NCBI GenBank assembly: GCA_024763295.1
Contig: JANTFU010000034.1
Location: forward strand, 1 to 12,937
Direction of reading: 5' to 3'
Length of the DNA stretch: 12,937 bases
DNA from: Anaerolineales bacterium
Lineage (GTDB): Bacteria; Chloroflexota; Anaerolineae; Anaerolineales; Villigracilaceae
Both the position numbers and the translations under genes were made by a program. The notes under the pieces were generated by a model. That model had not been told where the DNA came from, did no database searches, and saw nothing but the letters and a program-made list of their open reading frames with translations. Shown one piece after another: positions 1 through 7,084 of the stretch (position 1 is its first letter; every line of letters starts with the position of its first letter).

Positions 1-32
1 GCGTTGAGCGTACAGTTAGAGAAATAAATTAA

Positions 33-208
33 TGCGTTGCGTAGTGGCTTTCGTGCGTAAAATCATTCGGCTGTGTTTCATTTCGGTTAGAGTTTTGCCA
101 ATGTAGCGTGTTGCGTGTTCATAGACCGTTCAAAACGGAATACGCAACACGTTATACGAAAACTTTCTCAACTCATTTGAAACGCGCCGAAATAATTACG
201 CAATACGC
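33..208. repeat. Nested inverted repeats in non-coding left edge
   Basis: The 222 bases before the first gene contain no credible ORF but do contain repeated TTGCGT/ACGCAA words in mirror arrangement. The strongest pair is CGTGTTGCGT at 107-116 against ACGCAACACG at 142-151, a perfect 10-bp match. It continues inward through one G-T wobble to give a stem of about 14 bp (107-120 with 138-151), with a further small stem 127-129/135-137 inside the loop. An outer pair is TTGCGTA at 37-43 against TACGCAA at 197-203. The layout suggests a dispersed palindromic repeat (REP or MITE-like). A role as terminator for the leftward lipoprotein gene is possible, but there is no clear T-run directly after the stem. 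Confidence 0.6.
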
Positions 209-222
209 TTTTTATAATCGGT

Positions 223-1155
223 TTACGGTGCCGACTCAAAGCTCGTCAGGGCAAAGAGATAGGGTTCGCCGCTGACATACTCCACGCCCACCAACCAGGC
301 ACGCCAATCAAGACCGCCGTATTGCTCAGAGCCGGGCTTAAAAACCTGATAAAAGTTAATATTTTCGTACTCAGGTAGCCAAGGCTCTTGAGCGAAAGCC
401 TGCAACTGTCCAAGATCGTTACAGAGCAATTGGTGTTCTGCCCCAAAAACTTCCAATAAGCGCGGCAAAGGGATTTCGCGAAAGGCACCACGCACTTCTT
501 CGCCACTGCCCGCCGCATTGCCCCAGATCATTTGATAACTGCTCTCAAAAACCCAGCGCGCTTCTTCGGGCGTGTAATTGGCAACATTGCCATAACGAAA
601 ATAGCGCAAATCCAGCCCGTGCACAGGGCTAACCAAGCCTGCCAACATCTCCCCATTTTGGGTTTGCAGGGCGAGTAAAAAATTATCCAATAAGCGTTTA
701 ATTTTGGGGTCATTGCAAAATGCTTCAGCAGAGACATACTCGGTTAAAAAATATGCGTTGACCCAGCCCGTTTGTCCTGTGGACATACGCACTTCAGCCC
801 AGTTTTGACCATCTTTCAGTGTCGTCATGCCCGTGCGGACGATGCCCGTCTCGTTCGCGGCTAACTGTGCAATCACTTCATTTTCAATCCCCGCACCTGC
901 GCGCAAATTCAACGTTTCGCCGCGTCCCACCAAGATGACCGCCGCATCATCTGCAAAGACCGTCGTGCTGCCCGTGCTTGCCTGAGATGCGTCCGCAACC
1001 ACCATCGGCGGGATGGGTGTTTCGGTGGGCGTATCTAGATCAGCAGGCGAGGCAAAGGTCGGCATAAATTCAGCTTCCACAGGGACGTCATTAAACGACG
1101 TACACCCCGCCAAAAAGACAGTGAAGAAAAAGAAAGCTACAAATTTCAACTTCAT
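223..1155 (-). CDS. SH3b-domain lipoprotein
   Basis: Predicted surface-anchored lipoprotein of 310 residues. The start at 1155 is preferred over the longer reading from 1260 because an AAAGGAG ribosome site lies just upstream and the protein then begins with a textbook lipoprotein signal: MKLK, a Phe-rich hydrophobic core, and the lipobox LAGC with Cys18. After a short Thr/Pro-rich stretch (about 41-51), residues 73-140 form a bacterial SH3 domain, recognisable by LNLRAGAG, a GQNWAEVR strand and a GWVNAYFL ending. SH3b domains usually bind cell-wall or protein ligands. The C-terminal half (141-310) is unassigned. It contains Cys147 and Cys245, which could form a disulfide, and is rich in aromatic residues. 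The gene is monocistronic in this window and divergent from the MATE exporter. The SH3b call is confident; the function is unknown. Confidence 0.85.
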   Translation of the reverse strand: MKLKFVAFFFFTVFLAGCTSFNDVPVEAEFMPTFASPADLDTPTETPIPPMVVADASQASTGSTTVFADDAAVILVGRGETLNLRAGAGIENEVIAQLAANETGIVRTGMTTLKDGQNWAEVRMSTGQTGWVNAYFLTEYVSAEAFCNDPKIKRLLDNFLLALQTQNGEMLAGLVSPVHGLDLRYFRYGNVANYTPEEARWVFESSYQMIWGNAAGSGEEVRGAFREIPLPRLLEVFGAEHQLLCNDLGQLQAFAQEPWLPEYENINFYQVFKPGSEQYGGLDWRAWLVGVEYVSGEPYLFALTSFESAP

Positions 1156-1184
1156 CGCGACGCTCCTTTGGTGATTTCTCGCAT

Positions 1185-1190
1185 AGTATA
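1185..1190 (-). promoter_or_regulatory. Possible -10 box for SH3b lipoprotein gene
   Basis: On the minus strand this reads TATACT, one mismatch from TATAAT. It would place transcription start near 1178, giving a leader of about 23 bases that carries the AAAGGAG ribosome site. I see no recognisable -35 element at 16-18 bp, so this is weak. Confidence 0.25.
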
Positions 1191-1253
1191 CCGCCGACAA
1201 AGCCCCGACGACTTTACGCCTACTCAACGATTTCACGATACAATCACGCAACT

Positions 1254-1292
1254 TTTGCAACCCTTATCACGCTTGCCTCCTTTGCAACCCTT
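1254..1292. repeat. 12-bp direct repeat upstream of MATE gene
   Basis: TTTGCAACCCTT occurs exactly twice, at 1254-1265 and 1281-1292, with a 27-bp period, ending ten bases before the MATE start codon. Tandem identical words in a divergent promoter region may be operator half-sites for a regulator of the exporter, or only a local duplication. No regulator gene is adjacent. Confidence 0.5.
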
Positions 1293-1301
1293 GTTATATT
1301 C

Positions 1302-2621
1302 ATGAAGCATCCCTTTCAAACACACCCCAACCGTACGCTCATCACACTCTCGTTGCCCGTCCTACTTTCGATGACTGCCGAACCACTGACCGCCCTCGTG
1401 GATACGGCTTTTGTCGCCTCCCTCGGTTCAGTTGCACTTGCCGCCCTCGGAGCAGCCTCGACCGCACTCTCTAGCCTGTTTTGGATTTTCAACTTTCTCA
1501 ACATCGGCGCACAAACTGAAGTTGCCCAAGCCTACGGGCGCGGCGAAGAAAACCGTGCCAGCGGCATCGCCAGCCTATCGCTTTCGATGGCGCTCGGCTT
1601 CTCAGCGCTACTCATTCTGCTCATCGTTCCCAACGCAGCCTGGATCGCCTCGCTGATGGGCGCAACGGGCAACGTCCAGACCGAAGCCGTCAACTACATG
1701 CAAATCCGTGCTTACGGCGCACCTGCTGTCCTGCTGGTGGCAGTCGCTTTCGGCGTTTTACGCGGTTTGCAAGATATGCGTTCCCCGCTCTGGATCGCGC
1801 TTGGCGTCAACGCCCTCAACGTCCTGCTCGACTGGCTACTCGTCTTCGGCAACCTCGGCTTCCCCGCTATGGGCGTGGCAGGCTCTGCACTTGCCAGCAC
1901 CATCGCGCAATGGCTCGGCGCCCTTATCGGAGTGCTACTCATCGCCCGCAAACTCGGTCTCTCGCGTAATTTCACCCTTGTCCAAGCCAAAAACCTGCTC
2001 AAGGTCGGCGGCGATCTCTTCGTCCGCACGGGGCTGCTCAACTTTTTTCTCGCCTTCTCCACGCGCACAGCCACCCAAATCAGCGCAGATGCGGGCGCAG
2101 CGCACCAAGCCATTCGGCAGGTTTTCCTCTTCACCAGCCTCGCTCTCGATGCCTACGCCTCCACCGTTCAATCACTGGTCGGCTATTTTGTAGGACAGGA
2201 TGCAATCGACTGGGCAAAGCGCGTCGTGATTCTGGGGGCAAAATGGGCTTTAGGGACCGGATTCGCCCTCGGATCGCTGATGTGGTTTGGGCGTGCTCTC
2301 GTTATGGATATGCTCGTCCCGGCAACAGCATTTTCCGTTTTCATCCCCGCCTGGGCTGTGTCGGCATTAAGTCAGCCCATCAACGCCATCGCCTTCCTGA
2401 CTGACGGCGCACATTGGGGCACGGGCGACTACCGCTTCCTGCGCAACGCCATGCTTGCCGCAACAACTATCGGCATCATCGGCGTGCAAATGGTAGATAT
2501 TCAAGCCCCAAACGCCCTACTCTACTTATGGATTGCAGCCACAGCTTGGGCTACTACGCGCGCCGTCTTCGGATGGTTGCGCGTCAATCCGGGGATTGGG
2601 AAAAGCCCCTTTCGGATATAG
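1302..2621 (+). CDS. MATE family efflux transporter (DinF-like)
   Basis: A 439-residue polytopic membrane protein of the multidrug and toxic compound extrusion family, which expels cationic or aromatic compounds using Na+ or H+ gradients. The length and the pattern of about twelve hydrophobic segments fit the family. The N-terminal stretch ITLSLPVLLS, then EPLTALVDTAFVASLGSVALAALG, is the family's TM1-TM2 signature in its DinF-like form. The repeat of the fold is visible around residues 230-300, where a second cluster of helices begins. The start at 1302 gives the normal short cytoplasmic tail before TM1. There is no convincing Shine-Dalgarno sequence, and the next Met (residue 24) lies inside TM1. 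The gene stands alone, divergent from the SH3b lipoprotein. The substrate cannot be told from sequence. Confidence 0.9.
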   Translation: MKHPFQTHPNRTLITLSLPVLLSMTAEPLTALVDTAFVASLGSVALAALGAASTALSSLFWIFNFLNIGAQTEVAQAYGRGEENRASGIASLSLSMALGFSALLILLIVPNAAWIASLMGATGNVQTEAVNYMQIRAYGAPAVLLVAVAFGVLRGLQDMRSPLWIALGVNALNVLLDWLLVFGNLGFPAMGVAGSALASTIAQWLGALIGVLLIARKLGLSRNFTLVQAKNLLKVGGDLFVRTGLLNFFLAFSTRTATQISADAGAAHQAIRQVFLFTSLALDAYASTVQSLVGYFVGQDAIDWAKRVVILGAKWALGTGFALGSLMWFGRALVMDMLVPATAFSVFIPAWAVSALSQPINAIAFLTDGAHWGTGDYRFLRNAMLAATTIGIIGVQMVDIQAPNALLYLWIAATAWATTRAVFGWLRVNPGIGKSPFRI

Positions 2622-2662
2622 CTCGGAATGTATCTTCTCAAAAAATCAGGGTAAATCGAGAA

Positions 2663-2755
2663 AGTGCGTCGCACCTTTTGGGCAGAGACCATATTGTTGC
2701 CGAAAAAAATCTCCGTCATCAAGCACTTCTTATGTCAAAGGAGGTGCAACGCACT
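2663..2755. repeat. Imperfect inverted repeat in convergent gap
   Basis: The left arm 2663-2679 (AGTGCGTCGCACCTTTT) pairs with the right arm 2739-2755, which reads as its reverse complement with one mismatch and two wobble pairs over 17 positions. The arms are separated by 59 bases. The left arm also contains a perfect 11-base palindrome, GTGCGTCGCAC (2665-2675). The element lies in the 216-base space between the end of the MATE gene and the end of the oppositely oriented DUF6930-like gene, which holds no credible gene. It could be a MITE/REP-like insertion or a bidirectional transcription stop. Confidence 0.6.
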
Positions 2756-2825
2756 CCTGCATTCCCTGAAAAAATGAGAAGGGACATCGGAATCAAAAAA
2801 GCGCTCAGCAACACGATGAACGCTT

Positions 2826-2840
2826 TGATTTCAGAAATCA
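2826..2840. repeat. Small palindrome at end of DUF6930-like gene
   Basis: TGATTTC-A-GAAATCA is a perfect 7-bp inverted repeat with a one-base centre. It includes the TGA stop codon of the leftward gene. A one-base loop cannot form as an RNA hairpin without opening at least one pair, and no T-run follows, so terminator function is doubtful. Confidence 0.35.
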
Positions 2841-3875
2841 GGAGAGAAAAACCGGTAACATAATGGATACCTTTTCTTTTCCAGACAGCCCGTCTACCTC
2901 GATCACTCTTTCATATTCCTTCTCACCAAAACTATTCAGGAATTCATCAGTATCAAAATTTTCACCAAAAAACTCCGCCAGTGCAAACAAAACGTTTGTC
3001 AGCCAAAAAACATCGTTTTTCTGTAATGGCAAAATACGCTTTCCATCACTTGGATTTGCACGCATTACACTGGGATAAGCGTCTTTTTGGGGAATATCCC
3101 AACCGTATTTTTCAATTGCATCCAAATCTTCAAAAGTCAAAAAATGGGCTTTTTCGTAAGTAAAAGAAATAATAGAATACTTCCCTTTGGTCGTAGTCAA
3201 CCCTTGCGAATAACTGTAAAAATGCTTCAAATCTTCCCATGTATCATTTACAGATAGACCAAAACTTTCTCCCGCTCGCCCAATAATAATGCCATAACGA
3301 GGTTCAGCATCTTCAGGGTAGCAAATTTCAATCGCAAATTCTTCGTGCGGCAGTTTTTTCCACGGCGCGGTTTTGAAATAAACGGCAGCAGCTTGATAGA
3401 GTTTTGCCAGAGCAGGCACTGTCACTCCTGTAGTCGAAAATAAACTTGGAAAGTCGCTGTCTATTTCCTCATTAAATTGGGCGGAAACCTCTTGATAAGC
3501 AACGTTGCTAAAGGAGAGAACCTCCTTCTTTTGGCATTCGATATCTATGCCACTCAATTCAGGTTGTAATTTTTCAAAAAGTCGATCGTCATTGACGAGA
3601 ACTTTGGTAGGGCGATGCTTGCTACCTGCACCAAACATTGGACGAACCATTCCCTTATATAAAACTTCAGCCATCTCATGGACAGAGGGGCGTTTCGGAA
3701 AAAGTCCCTGCTGAATAATCAAGTCGTTCTGACTGACGACAAGTACATGCCAAGGACGATAAGGGTCGCCACCATAAGATGAATCTACCCAAACGTTTGC
3801 CGCCCGAACAGAAACTTCCCATACATCTGCAACCTGTTTTATATTACGCGCTTTGTTGATAAATGATTTAGTCAT
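2838..3875 (-). CDS. DUF6930/DUF7309-like protein, function unknown
   Basis: A soluble 345-residue protein with no signal peptide or membrane segment. The start at 3875 is chosen because GGAG lies about seven bases upstream and the product then begins MTKSFINK. The longer reading from 3932 would overlap the preceding gene. Two parts can be seen. Residues 18-115 have a WEVSVR..VWV opening, a central RPWHVLVV strand and KGMVRPMFG, followed by HRPTKVLVND; this resembles the DUF6930-type module. Residues 155-345 contain YFKTAPWKKL and RYGIIIGRAGESFGLSV, typical of the companion DUF7309-type region. These names are recalled from family patterns and were not searched. It is the last gene of the long leftward run, 16 bases after the Ig-like lipoprotein. 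No catalytic residues can be assigned. Confidence 0.7.
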   Translation of the reverse strand: MTKSFINKARNIKQVADVWEVSVRAANVWVDSSYGGDPYRPWHVLVVSQNDLIIQQGLFPKRPSVHEMAEVLYKGMVRPMFGAGSKHRPTKVLVNDDRLFEKLQPELSGIDIECQKKEVLSFSNVAYQEVSAQFNEEIDSDFPSLFSTTGVTVPALAKLYQAAAVYFKTAPWKKLPHEEFAIEICYPEDAEPRYGIIIGRAGESFGLSVNDTWEDLKHFYSYSQGLTTTKGKYSIISFTYEKAHFLTFEDLDAIEKYGWDIPQKDAYPSVMRANPSDGKRILPLQKNDVFWLTNVLFALAEFFGENFDTDEFLNSFGEKEYERVIEVDGLSGKEKVSIMLPVFLS

Positions 3876-3891
3876 TTTCGCTCCATTTCGT

Positions 3892-4524
3892 TTATTCAAC
3901 CGTAAACTTGAACGTTGTTTCACAAAAGACATGATTCTGTCCCCTTTTCATCGCCCAGATCATTTCATAAGACCCAGGCTCTTTTGGGGCTACCAAGTCA
4001 ATGCGCAATTCGACTTCCTGCCCCGTTGCTGTGTTATACGGCAGACCGTAAATTTCTCGTTTATAAAATTTATCCCCTCGCAGAAAAAAGTACTTCACGT
4101 CCGACTGAATCCATTCTTTTGCGCCGATATTTTTGACAACCCAAGAGAGTTTCACTTCTTCACGGGGTGAGAAAACCGTGCCATTCTTCGGCGACTGGGA
4201 AACAAAGGCACAGTCGAAAATTCCGGGGGTGTTTGTAGGCGTTTGTGTAATCGTCGCCGATGGTGTCATCGAAGGGATAATATAGGTAGGCGTATAGGTT
4301 GCTGTGCTTGTCGGGGTGGATGTCTTGGTGGGAGTTGCTGTGTCTGTAGCGGTTGGGGTAATAAGTGCCTGCGCTCTTGCCGTCTCTGCCGAAATAGCGG
4401 CATAGGTTGCGGCAACAATGGTCTCAACATTGGGCGCTTCTACTTGCGGAGTCCCTCCGATGCTCCCACAACTGCTCAACAAAAATGAGACAATCCATAT
4501 AAAAAACAACACTGTCTTTTTCAT
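3892..4524 (-). CDS. Lipoprotein with NBR1-type Ig-like domain
   Basis: A predicted lipoprotein of 210 residues. The signal is MKKT, a hydrophobic core, and LLSSC with Cys19. The start at 4524 is supported by an AAAGGAT ribosome site. Residues 56-100 form a Thr/Pro-rich linker built from TPT/TAT/TST units, a style common in Chloroflexota surface proteins. Residues 101-210 look like the Ig-like fold first named from NBR1, with KLSWVVKNIGAKEW near 125-138, a central GLPYNTATGQEVELRIDLVAP strand pair, and a final YEMIW..F.CETTFKFTVE strand. Cys105 and Cys201 bracket the domain and could be bonded. In bacteria such domains occur on exported proteins and probably bind other proteins or wall polymers. 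The gene is 47 bases after menA and 16 before the DUF6930-like gene. The ligand is unknown. Confidence 0.8.
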   Translation of the reverse strand: MKKTVLFFIWIVSFLLSSCGSIGGTPQVEAPNVETIVAATYAAISAETARAQALITPTATDTATPTKTSTPTSTATYTPTYIIPSMTPSATITQTPTNTPGIFDCAFVSQSPKNGTVFSPREEVKLSWVVKNIGAKEWIQSDVKYFFLRGDKFYKREIYGLPYNTATGQEVELRIDLVAPKEPGSYEMIWAMKRGQNHVFCETTFKFTVE

Positions 4525-4571
4525 AGAAGTTTATCCTTTGAATGATCCTTACAACTTACGCCAGCTTTATT

Positions 4572-5465
4572 CTACAACAGACTGGAGACCAGGATTCCCA
4601 CAAAAAACAGGATACTATAAATTAAGGCTATCTGTCCTGACCCCGCCAAAGCCTGATTAAGCGGACGCCCCGCTTCGGTTTGCACCAGTCGGTTGACTTT
4701 TAACGCAATTGGGATTGAGAGCCAAGTGAGCAATGTCCATGCAGGCACCAAGCCGAAGGCAAGGACGAACGGGAGAATCAGGTAGGAAAACGCCAATAGT
4801 ACAGCATATTCCTTGCGGGTCACATCCACACCCATCCGCACTGCCAGTGTAATTTTTCCGGCAGCTTTATCGGCATCGATGTCGCGCAGATTGTTGACCA
4901 CCAAGATATTCACAATCAACAAACCAATCGGCACGGACATCCACCATGCGGCGGAAGATGTGGTCAGCGCTTGGGCGTAGTAGGTACCGACAACGGCAGC
5001 GACACCAAAATAGAGGAAGACGAAAAGATCGCCCAGCCCGCGATCGCTGATGGGACCCGTATAAGCGATTGCAGCGAGAATGGCAGTCAGACCGATGAGT
5101 AAAATTGCCCAGCCTGCAACAGTGATGAGATAAACACCAACGAGCGCAGCGAGCGCAAAAGTAATCCACATGCCCGTCTGAACTTCTTTGGGGGTCAGTA
5201 GTCCCGCCTGCGTCACGCGCGTGGGACCAAGGCGTTCTTTGCTCTCCGCACCACGCAGATGATCGAAAACGTCATTGGCAAGGTTGGAACCAATTTGCAA
5301 GAGGATTGCGCCAATGAGGGCAGCTAAAGCAGGAAGAAAGGCAAATTTCCCGTCGTAATAAGCAAGTGCTGTGCCTGTAATTACGCCAGCGCCAGCAGCA
5401 GGGAGGGTTTTGGGACGAATGGCGAGGAGCCAGATTTGGAATTTAGATAAGTTTGTTGTCTTCAT
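4572..5465 (-). CDS. menA: 1,4-dihydroxy-2-naphthoate polyprenyltransferase
   Basis: A UbiA-superfamily membrane enzyme of 297 residues. It joins a polyprenyl diphosphate to 1,4-dihydroxy-2-naphthoate with loss of CO2 to give demethylmenaquinone, the membrane step of menaquinone synthesis. RPKTLPAAGAGVITG (17-31) is the typical MenA opening. The first Asp-rich motif is NDVFDHLRGAES (64-75) and the second is NNLRDIDADKAAGK (191-204); both bind the Mg-diphosphate. About eight or nine hydrophobic helices are visible. The start at 5465 leaves the usual short N-terminus, although no good Shine-Dalgarno sequence is seen before it. It sits 67 bases downstream of the pseudouridine synthase gene. No other men genes are present, so the rest of the pathway must be elsewhere. 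Other UbiA enzymes are less likely given the RPKTL opening. Confidence 0.9.
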   Translation of the reverse strand: MKTTNLSKFQIWLLAIRPKTLPAAGAGVITGTALAYYDGKFAFLPALAALIGAILLQIGSNLANDVFDHLRGAESKERLGPTRVTQAGLLTPKEVQTGMWITFALAALVGVYLITVAGWAILLIGLTAILAAIAYTGPISDRGLGDLFVFLYFGVAAVVGTYYAQALTTSSAAWWMSVPIGLLIVNILVVNNLRDIDADKAAGKITLAVRMGVDVTRKEYAVLLAFSYLILPFVLAFGLVPAWTLLTWLSIPIALKVNRLVQTEAGRPLNQALAGSGQIALIYSILFFVGILVSSLL

Positions 5466-5484
5466 AGGATTTTGACAAGTGCCA

Positions 5485-5530
5485 AGTGAGAAGTGAAAAA
5501 AATCTCACTCATCACTCATCATTTTTCACT
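5485..5530. repeat. AGTGA-rich inverted/direct repeat between rluD-type gene and menA
   Basis: AGTGAGA at 5485-5491 pairs with TCTCACT at 5503-5509. AGTGAAAAA at 5492-5500 pairs with TTTTTCACT at 5522-5530, so alternative hairpins compete. Between them CTCATCA is repeated in tandem. The cluster fills the 67-base gap between two co-directional genes. It may be a degenerate short repeat of the kind scattered through related genomes, or an attenuator for menA. Confidence 0.5.
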
Positions 5531-5532
5531 CG

Positions 5533-6459
5533 TTACTTCTTCCCCCGCAACTTATTCAACACATCATCCAACTCATCCGGCAGCGGCGCTTCAAAGGTGC
5601 GCGGCTCGGTTTCGTTGGGCAGTGTAATCGTCAATCTTGCAGCGTGCAAGAATTGACGTGGCACTTTAACGCGCTGCTTGCGATGTCCATAGAGTGTATC
5701 GCCGGCGATGGGTGCGCCAATAAAGGCACAATGCAAGCGAATTTGGTGCGTGCGCCCCGTTAGGATATTCACTTCGAGCAGGGTGTGTTTTTCAAAGCTC
5801 TCGATCGTTTTATAAATACTGATCGCATTGCGTCCTTTGGCTTCGGAAACAATCGCCATTTTTTTACGGTGAGAGGGGTCACGTCCGATGGGCGCTTCGA
5901 TACGTCCCTTCGGAGTCGGCGGCGCACCATCGACGAGCGCGAGATAAAATTTCTTAACCTTGCGATCTTTGAACTGCGCCTGCAACCAGCGCATGGCGGC
6001 ATCATTTTTGGCAAGCAAAATAATGCCCGATGTATCTTTGTCCAAGCGATGTACAATGCCGGGGCGCAGTTCGCCGCCGATGCCTTCCATTTCAGGAGCA
6101 TGGGCAAGCGCGGCGTGGACAAGCGTACCGCTTTCATGTCCCGCTGAGGGATGCACAACCATGCCCGCAGCTTTGTTGACCACAATCACATCGTCATTCT
6201 CGAAAAGAATATCAAGCGGGATGGCTTCTGGCACTAAATCGGTTTCTTTCGTCGGCGGGATGCTGACGGCTATCCGCATTCCCTTTTCGAGCTTCATGCC
6301 CGTTTTTTTAGCGGGCTGCCCATTAACGGTGACCCTGCCTTCTTTAATTAGCCCCTGCAAACGGGAGCGCGAATGTTCGGGCAAGGCTTCTGCGAGGAAG
6401 ACATCCAGCCGTTCGGGGTGGGGAAAGTCGAAAACTAACTCGACGAGTTGACTGCCCAT
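5533..6459 (-). CDS. rluD: RluA/RluD family 23S rRNA pseudouridine synthase
   Basis: A cytoplasmic enzyme of 308 residues that isomerises uridines in structured RNA, most likely in large-subunit rRNA. Residues 16-65 form an S4 RNA-binding domain (RLDVFLAE, SRSRLQGLIKEGRVTVNG). The catalytic domain follows, with the hallmark HRLDKDTSG at 137-145, where Asp140 is the nucleophile, and GRTHQIRLH at 235-243. Length and domain order match RluD. Assignment to RluD rather than a broader RluA-family member such as B. subtilis YlyB is uncertain. Its ATG shares one base with the lspA stop codon (TAATG), implying translational coupling. The lspA-pseudouridine synthase pairing is also known in Bacillus. 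Confidence 0.88.
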   Translation of the reverse strand: MGSQLVELVFDFPHPERLDVFLAEALPEHSRSRLQGLIKEGRVTVNGQPAKKTGMKLEKGMRIAVSIPPTKETDLVPEAIPLDILFENDDVIVVNKAAGMVVHPSAGHESGTLVHAALAHAPEMEGIGGELRPGIVHRLDKDTSGIILLAKNDAAMRWLQAQFKDRKVKKFYLALVDGAPPTPKGRIEAPIGRDPSHRKKMAIVSEAKGRNAISIYKTIESFEKHTLLEVNILTGRTHQIRLHCAFIGAPIAGDTLYGHRKQRVKVPRQFLHAARLTITLPNETEPRTFEAPLPDELDDVLNKLRGKK

Positions 6460-6461
6460 TA
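6457..6461 (-). promoter_or_regulatory. TAATG stop-start overlap coupling lspA to rluD-type gene
   Basis: On the minus strand the lspA stop TAA (6461-6459) shares its last A with the ATG (6459-6457) of the pseudouridine synthase gene. Only a distant GAGG, ten bases upstream, serves as a ribosome site. Ribosomes finishing lspA therefore probably re-initiate here. Confidence 0.75.
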
Positions 6462-7004
6462 AACGGAAGCCTCTGTCCCTGAGGGCGATTCGGATTTCGA
6501 ACTTTCTTCCGCGTCGCTCGCCTGTTGGGCTTGTTTCTCGCGTCGTTCCAGAATCCAGATTCCGAGCAGCATGATGCCCGTCCCAACTGTAATGCTGGCA
6601 TCCGCTACATTAAAAACAGCAAAGTTGCCCACTGAGATGAAATCGGTAACGTGACCATTGTGCAGCAAGCGGTCAATGAGATTGCCAAGCGCGCCCGCCA
6701 ACTGCATGGCGAGGGCAAGCCGCAAGAACCAATCTTCTTCTTCGACCTGACTATAAAACCAGATGATAACCGCAGAAACGACGACAGCCAGCACGGTGAA
6801 GACTGCCGAGCCTTCCTGAAACATGCCAAACGCCGCGCCGGTGTTGCGCCAATGGACGATGCGCGTGAAGCCATTGAAGGCTTGCCAGCCAACGCCGCCA
6901 AAGGGAATTTGAGTACGAACGAGATATTTTGTCCATTGGTCGAGGGCGATGATGACGCCCGCGACACCAAAGAGAGTGAGGTAATATTTGAGTGAAGCTT
7001 TCAT
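6459..7004 (-). CDS. lspA: Signal peptidase II (lipoprotein signal peptidase)
   Basis: A 181-residue integral membrane aspartyl protease that removes the signal peptide of diacylated prolipoproteins just before the lipobox cysteine. Four hydrophobic helices are visible. The family motifs are complete: DQWTK (22-26), WRNTGAAFG (52-60), GALGNLIDRL (104-113) and FNVADASI (131-138). The catalytic pair is Asp111 and Asp135. The start at 7004 is backed by an AGGATAA ribosome site. Residues 157-181 form a charged Ser/Glu/Ala-rich tail beyond the normal family end, probably cytoplasmic and disordered. Four predicted lipoproteins in this same window are its expected substrates. It lies 55 bases after alr and overlaps the next gene by one base. 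Confidence 0.95.
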   Translation of the reverse strand: MKASLKYYLTLFGVAGVIIALDQWTKYLVRTQIPFGGVGWQAFNGFTRIVHWRNTGAAFGMFQEGSAVFTVLAVVVSAVIIWFYSQVEEEDWFLRLALAMQLAGALGNLIDRLLHNGHVTDFISVGNFAVFNVADASITVGTGIMLLGIWILERREKQAQQASDAEESSKSESPSGTEASV

Positions 7005-7052
7005 GTTTTTATCCTGTGATTCAGTTTGCTAGCGCCCTATTCTACCGCAAGG

Positions 7053-7084
7053 TTGACGTTCAAACGTTGGAACGTTCTAACGTT
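7053..7084. repeat. Four-unit 8-bp tandem repeat (NNNACGTT) over the alr stop
   Basis: The units are TTGACGTT, CAAACGTT, GGAACGTT and CTAACGTT, in exact 8-base register. The last three contain the palindrome AACGTT. The array encodes the final residues of alanine racemase (…LERSNV) and its TGA stop at 7062-7060, and runs seven bases past the stop into the gap before lspA. Because 8 is not a multiple of 3, copy-number change would shift frame at the protein's C-terminus. Confidence 0.75.

Noticed and set aside
33..208. CRISPR array from repeated TTGCGT/ACGCAA words
   Set aside because: Copies are in mirrored orientation, short and unevenly spaced; there are no regular spacers and no cas genes.
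1156..1260. 35-residue extension of the SH3b lipoprotein
   Set aside because: It would place the lipoprotein signal inside the protein. The ATG at 1155 has an AAAGGAG site.
1273..1300. Apparent promoter (TTGCCT, 16 bp, TATATT) before the MATE gene
   Set aside because: It would start transcription inside the coding sequence, after the ATG at 1302, and the next Met is inside TM1.
2590..2616. GGGG…CCCC hairpin followed by TTT at the end of the MATE gene as a terminator
   Set aside because: The stem is only four or five pairs with a large loop, lies inside the coding region and has only three T residues.
2414..2863. 149-codon plus-strand ORF running off the end of the MATE gene
   Set aside because: Its first half is an out-of-frame reading of the MATE gene and the rest crosses the inverted repeat. 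No recognisable domain or ribosome site.
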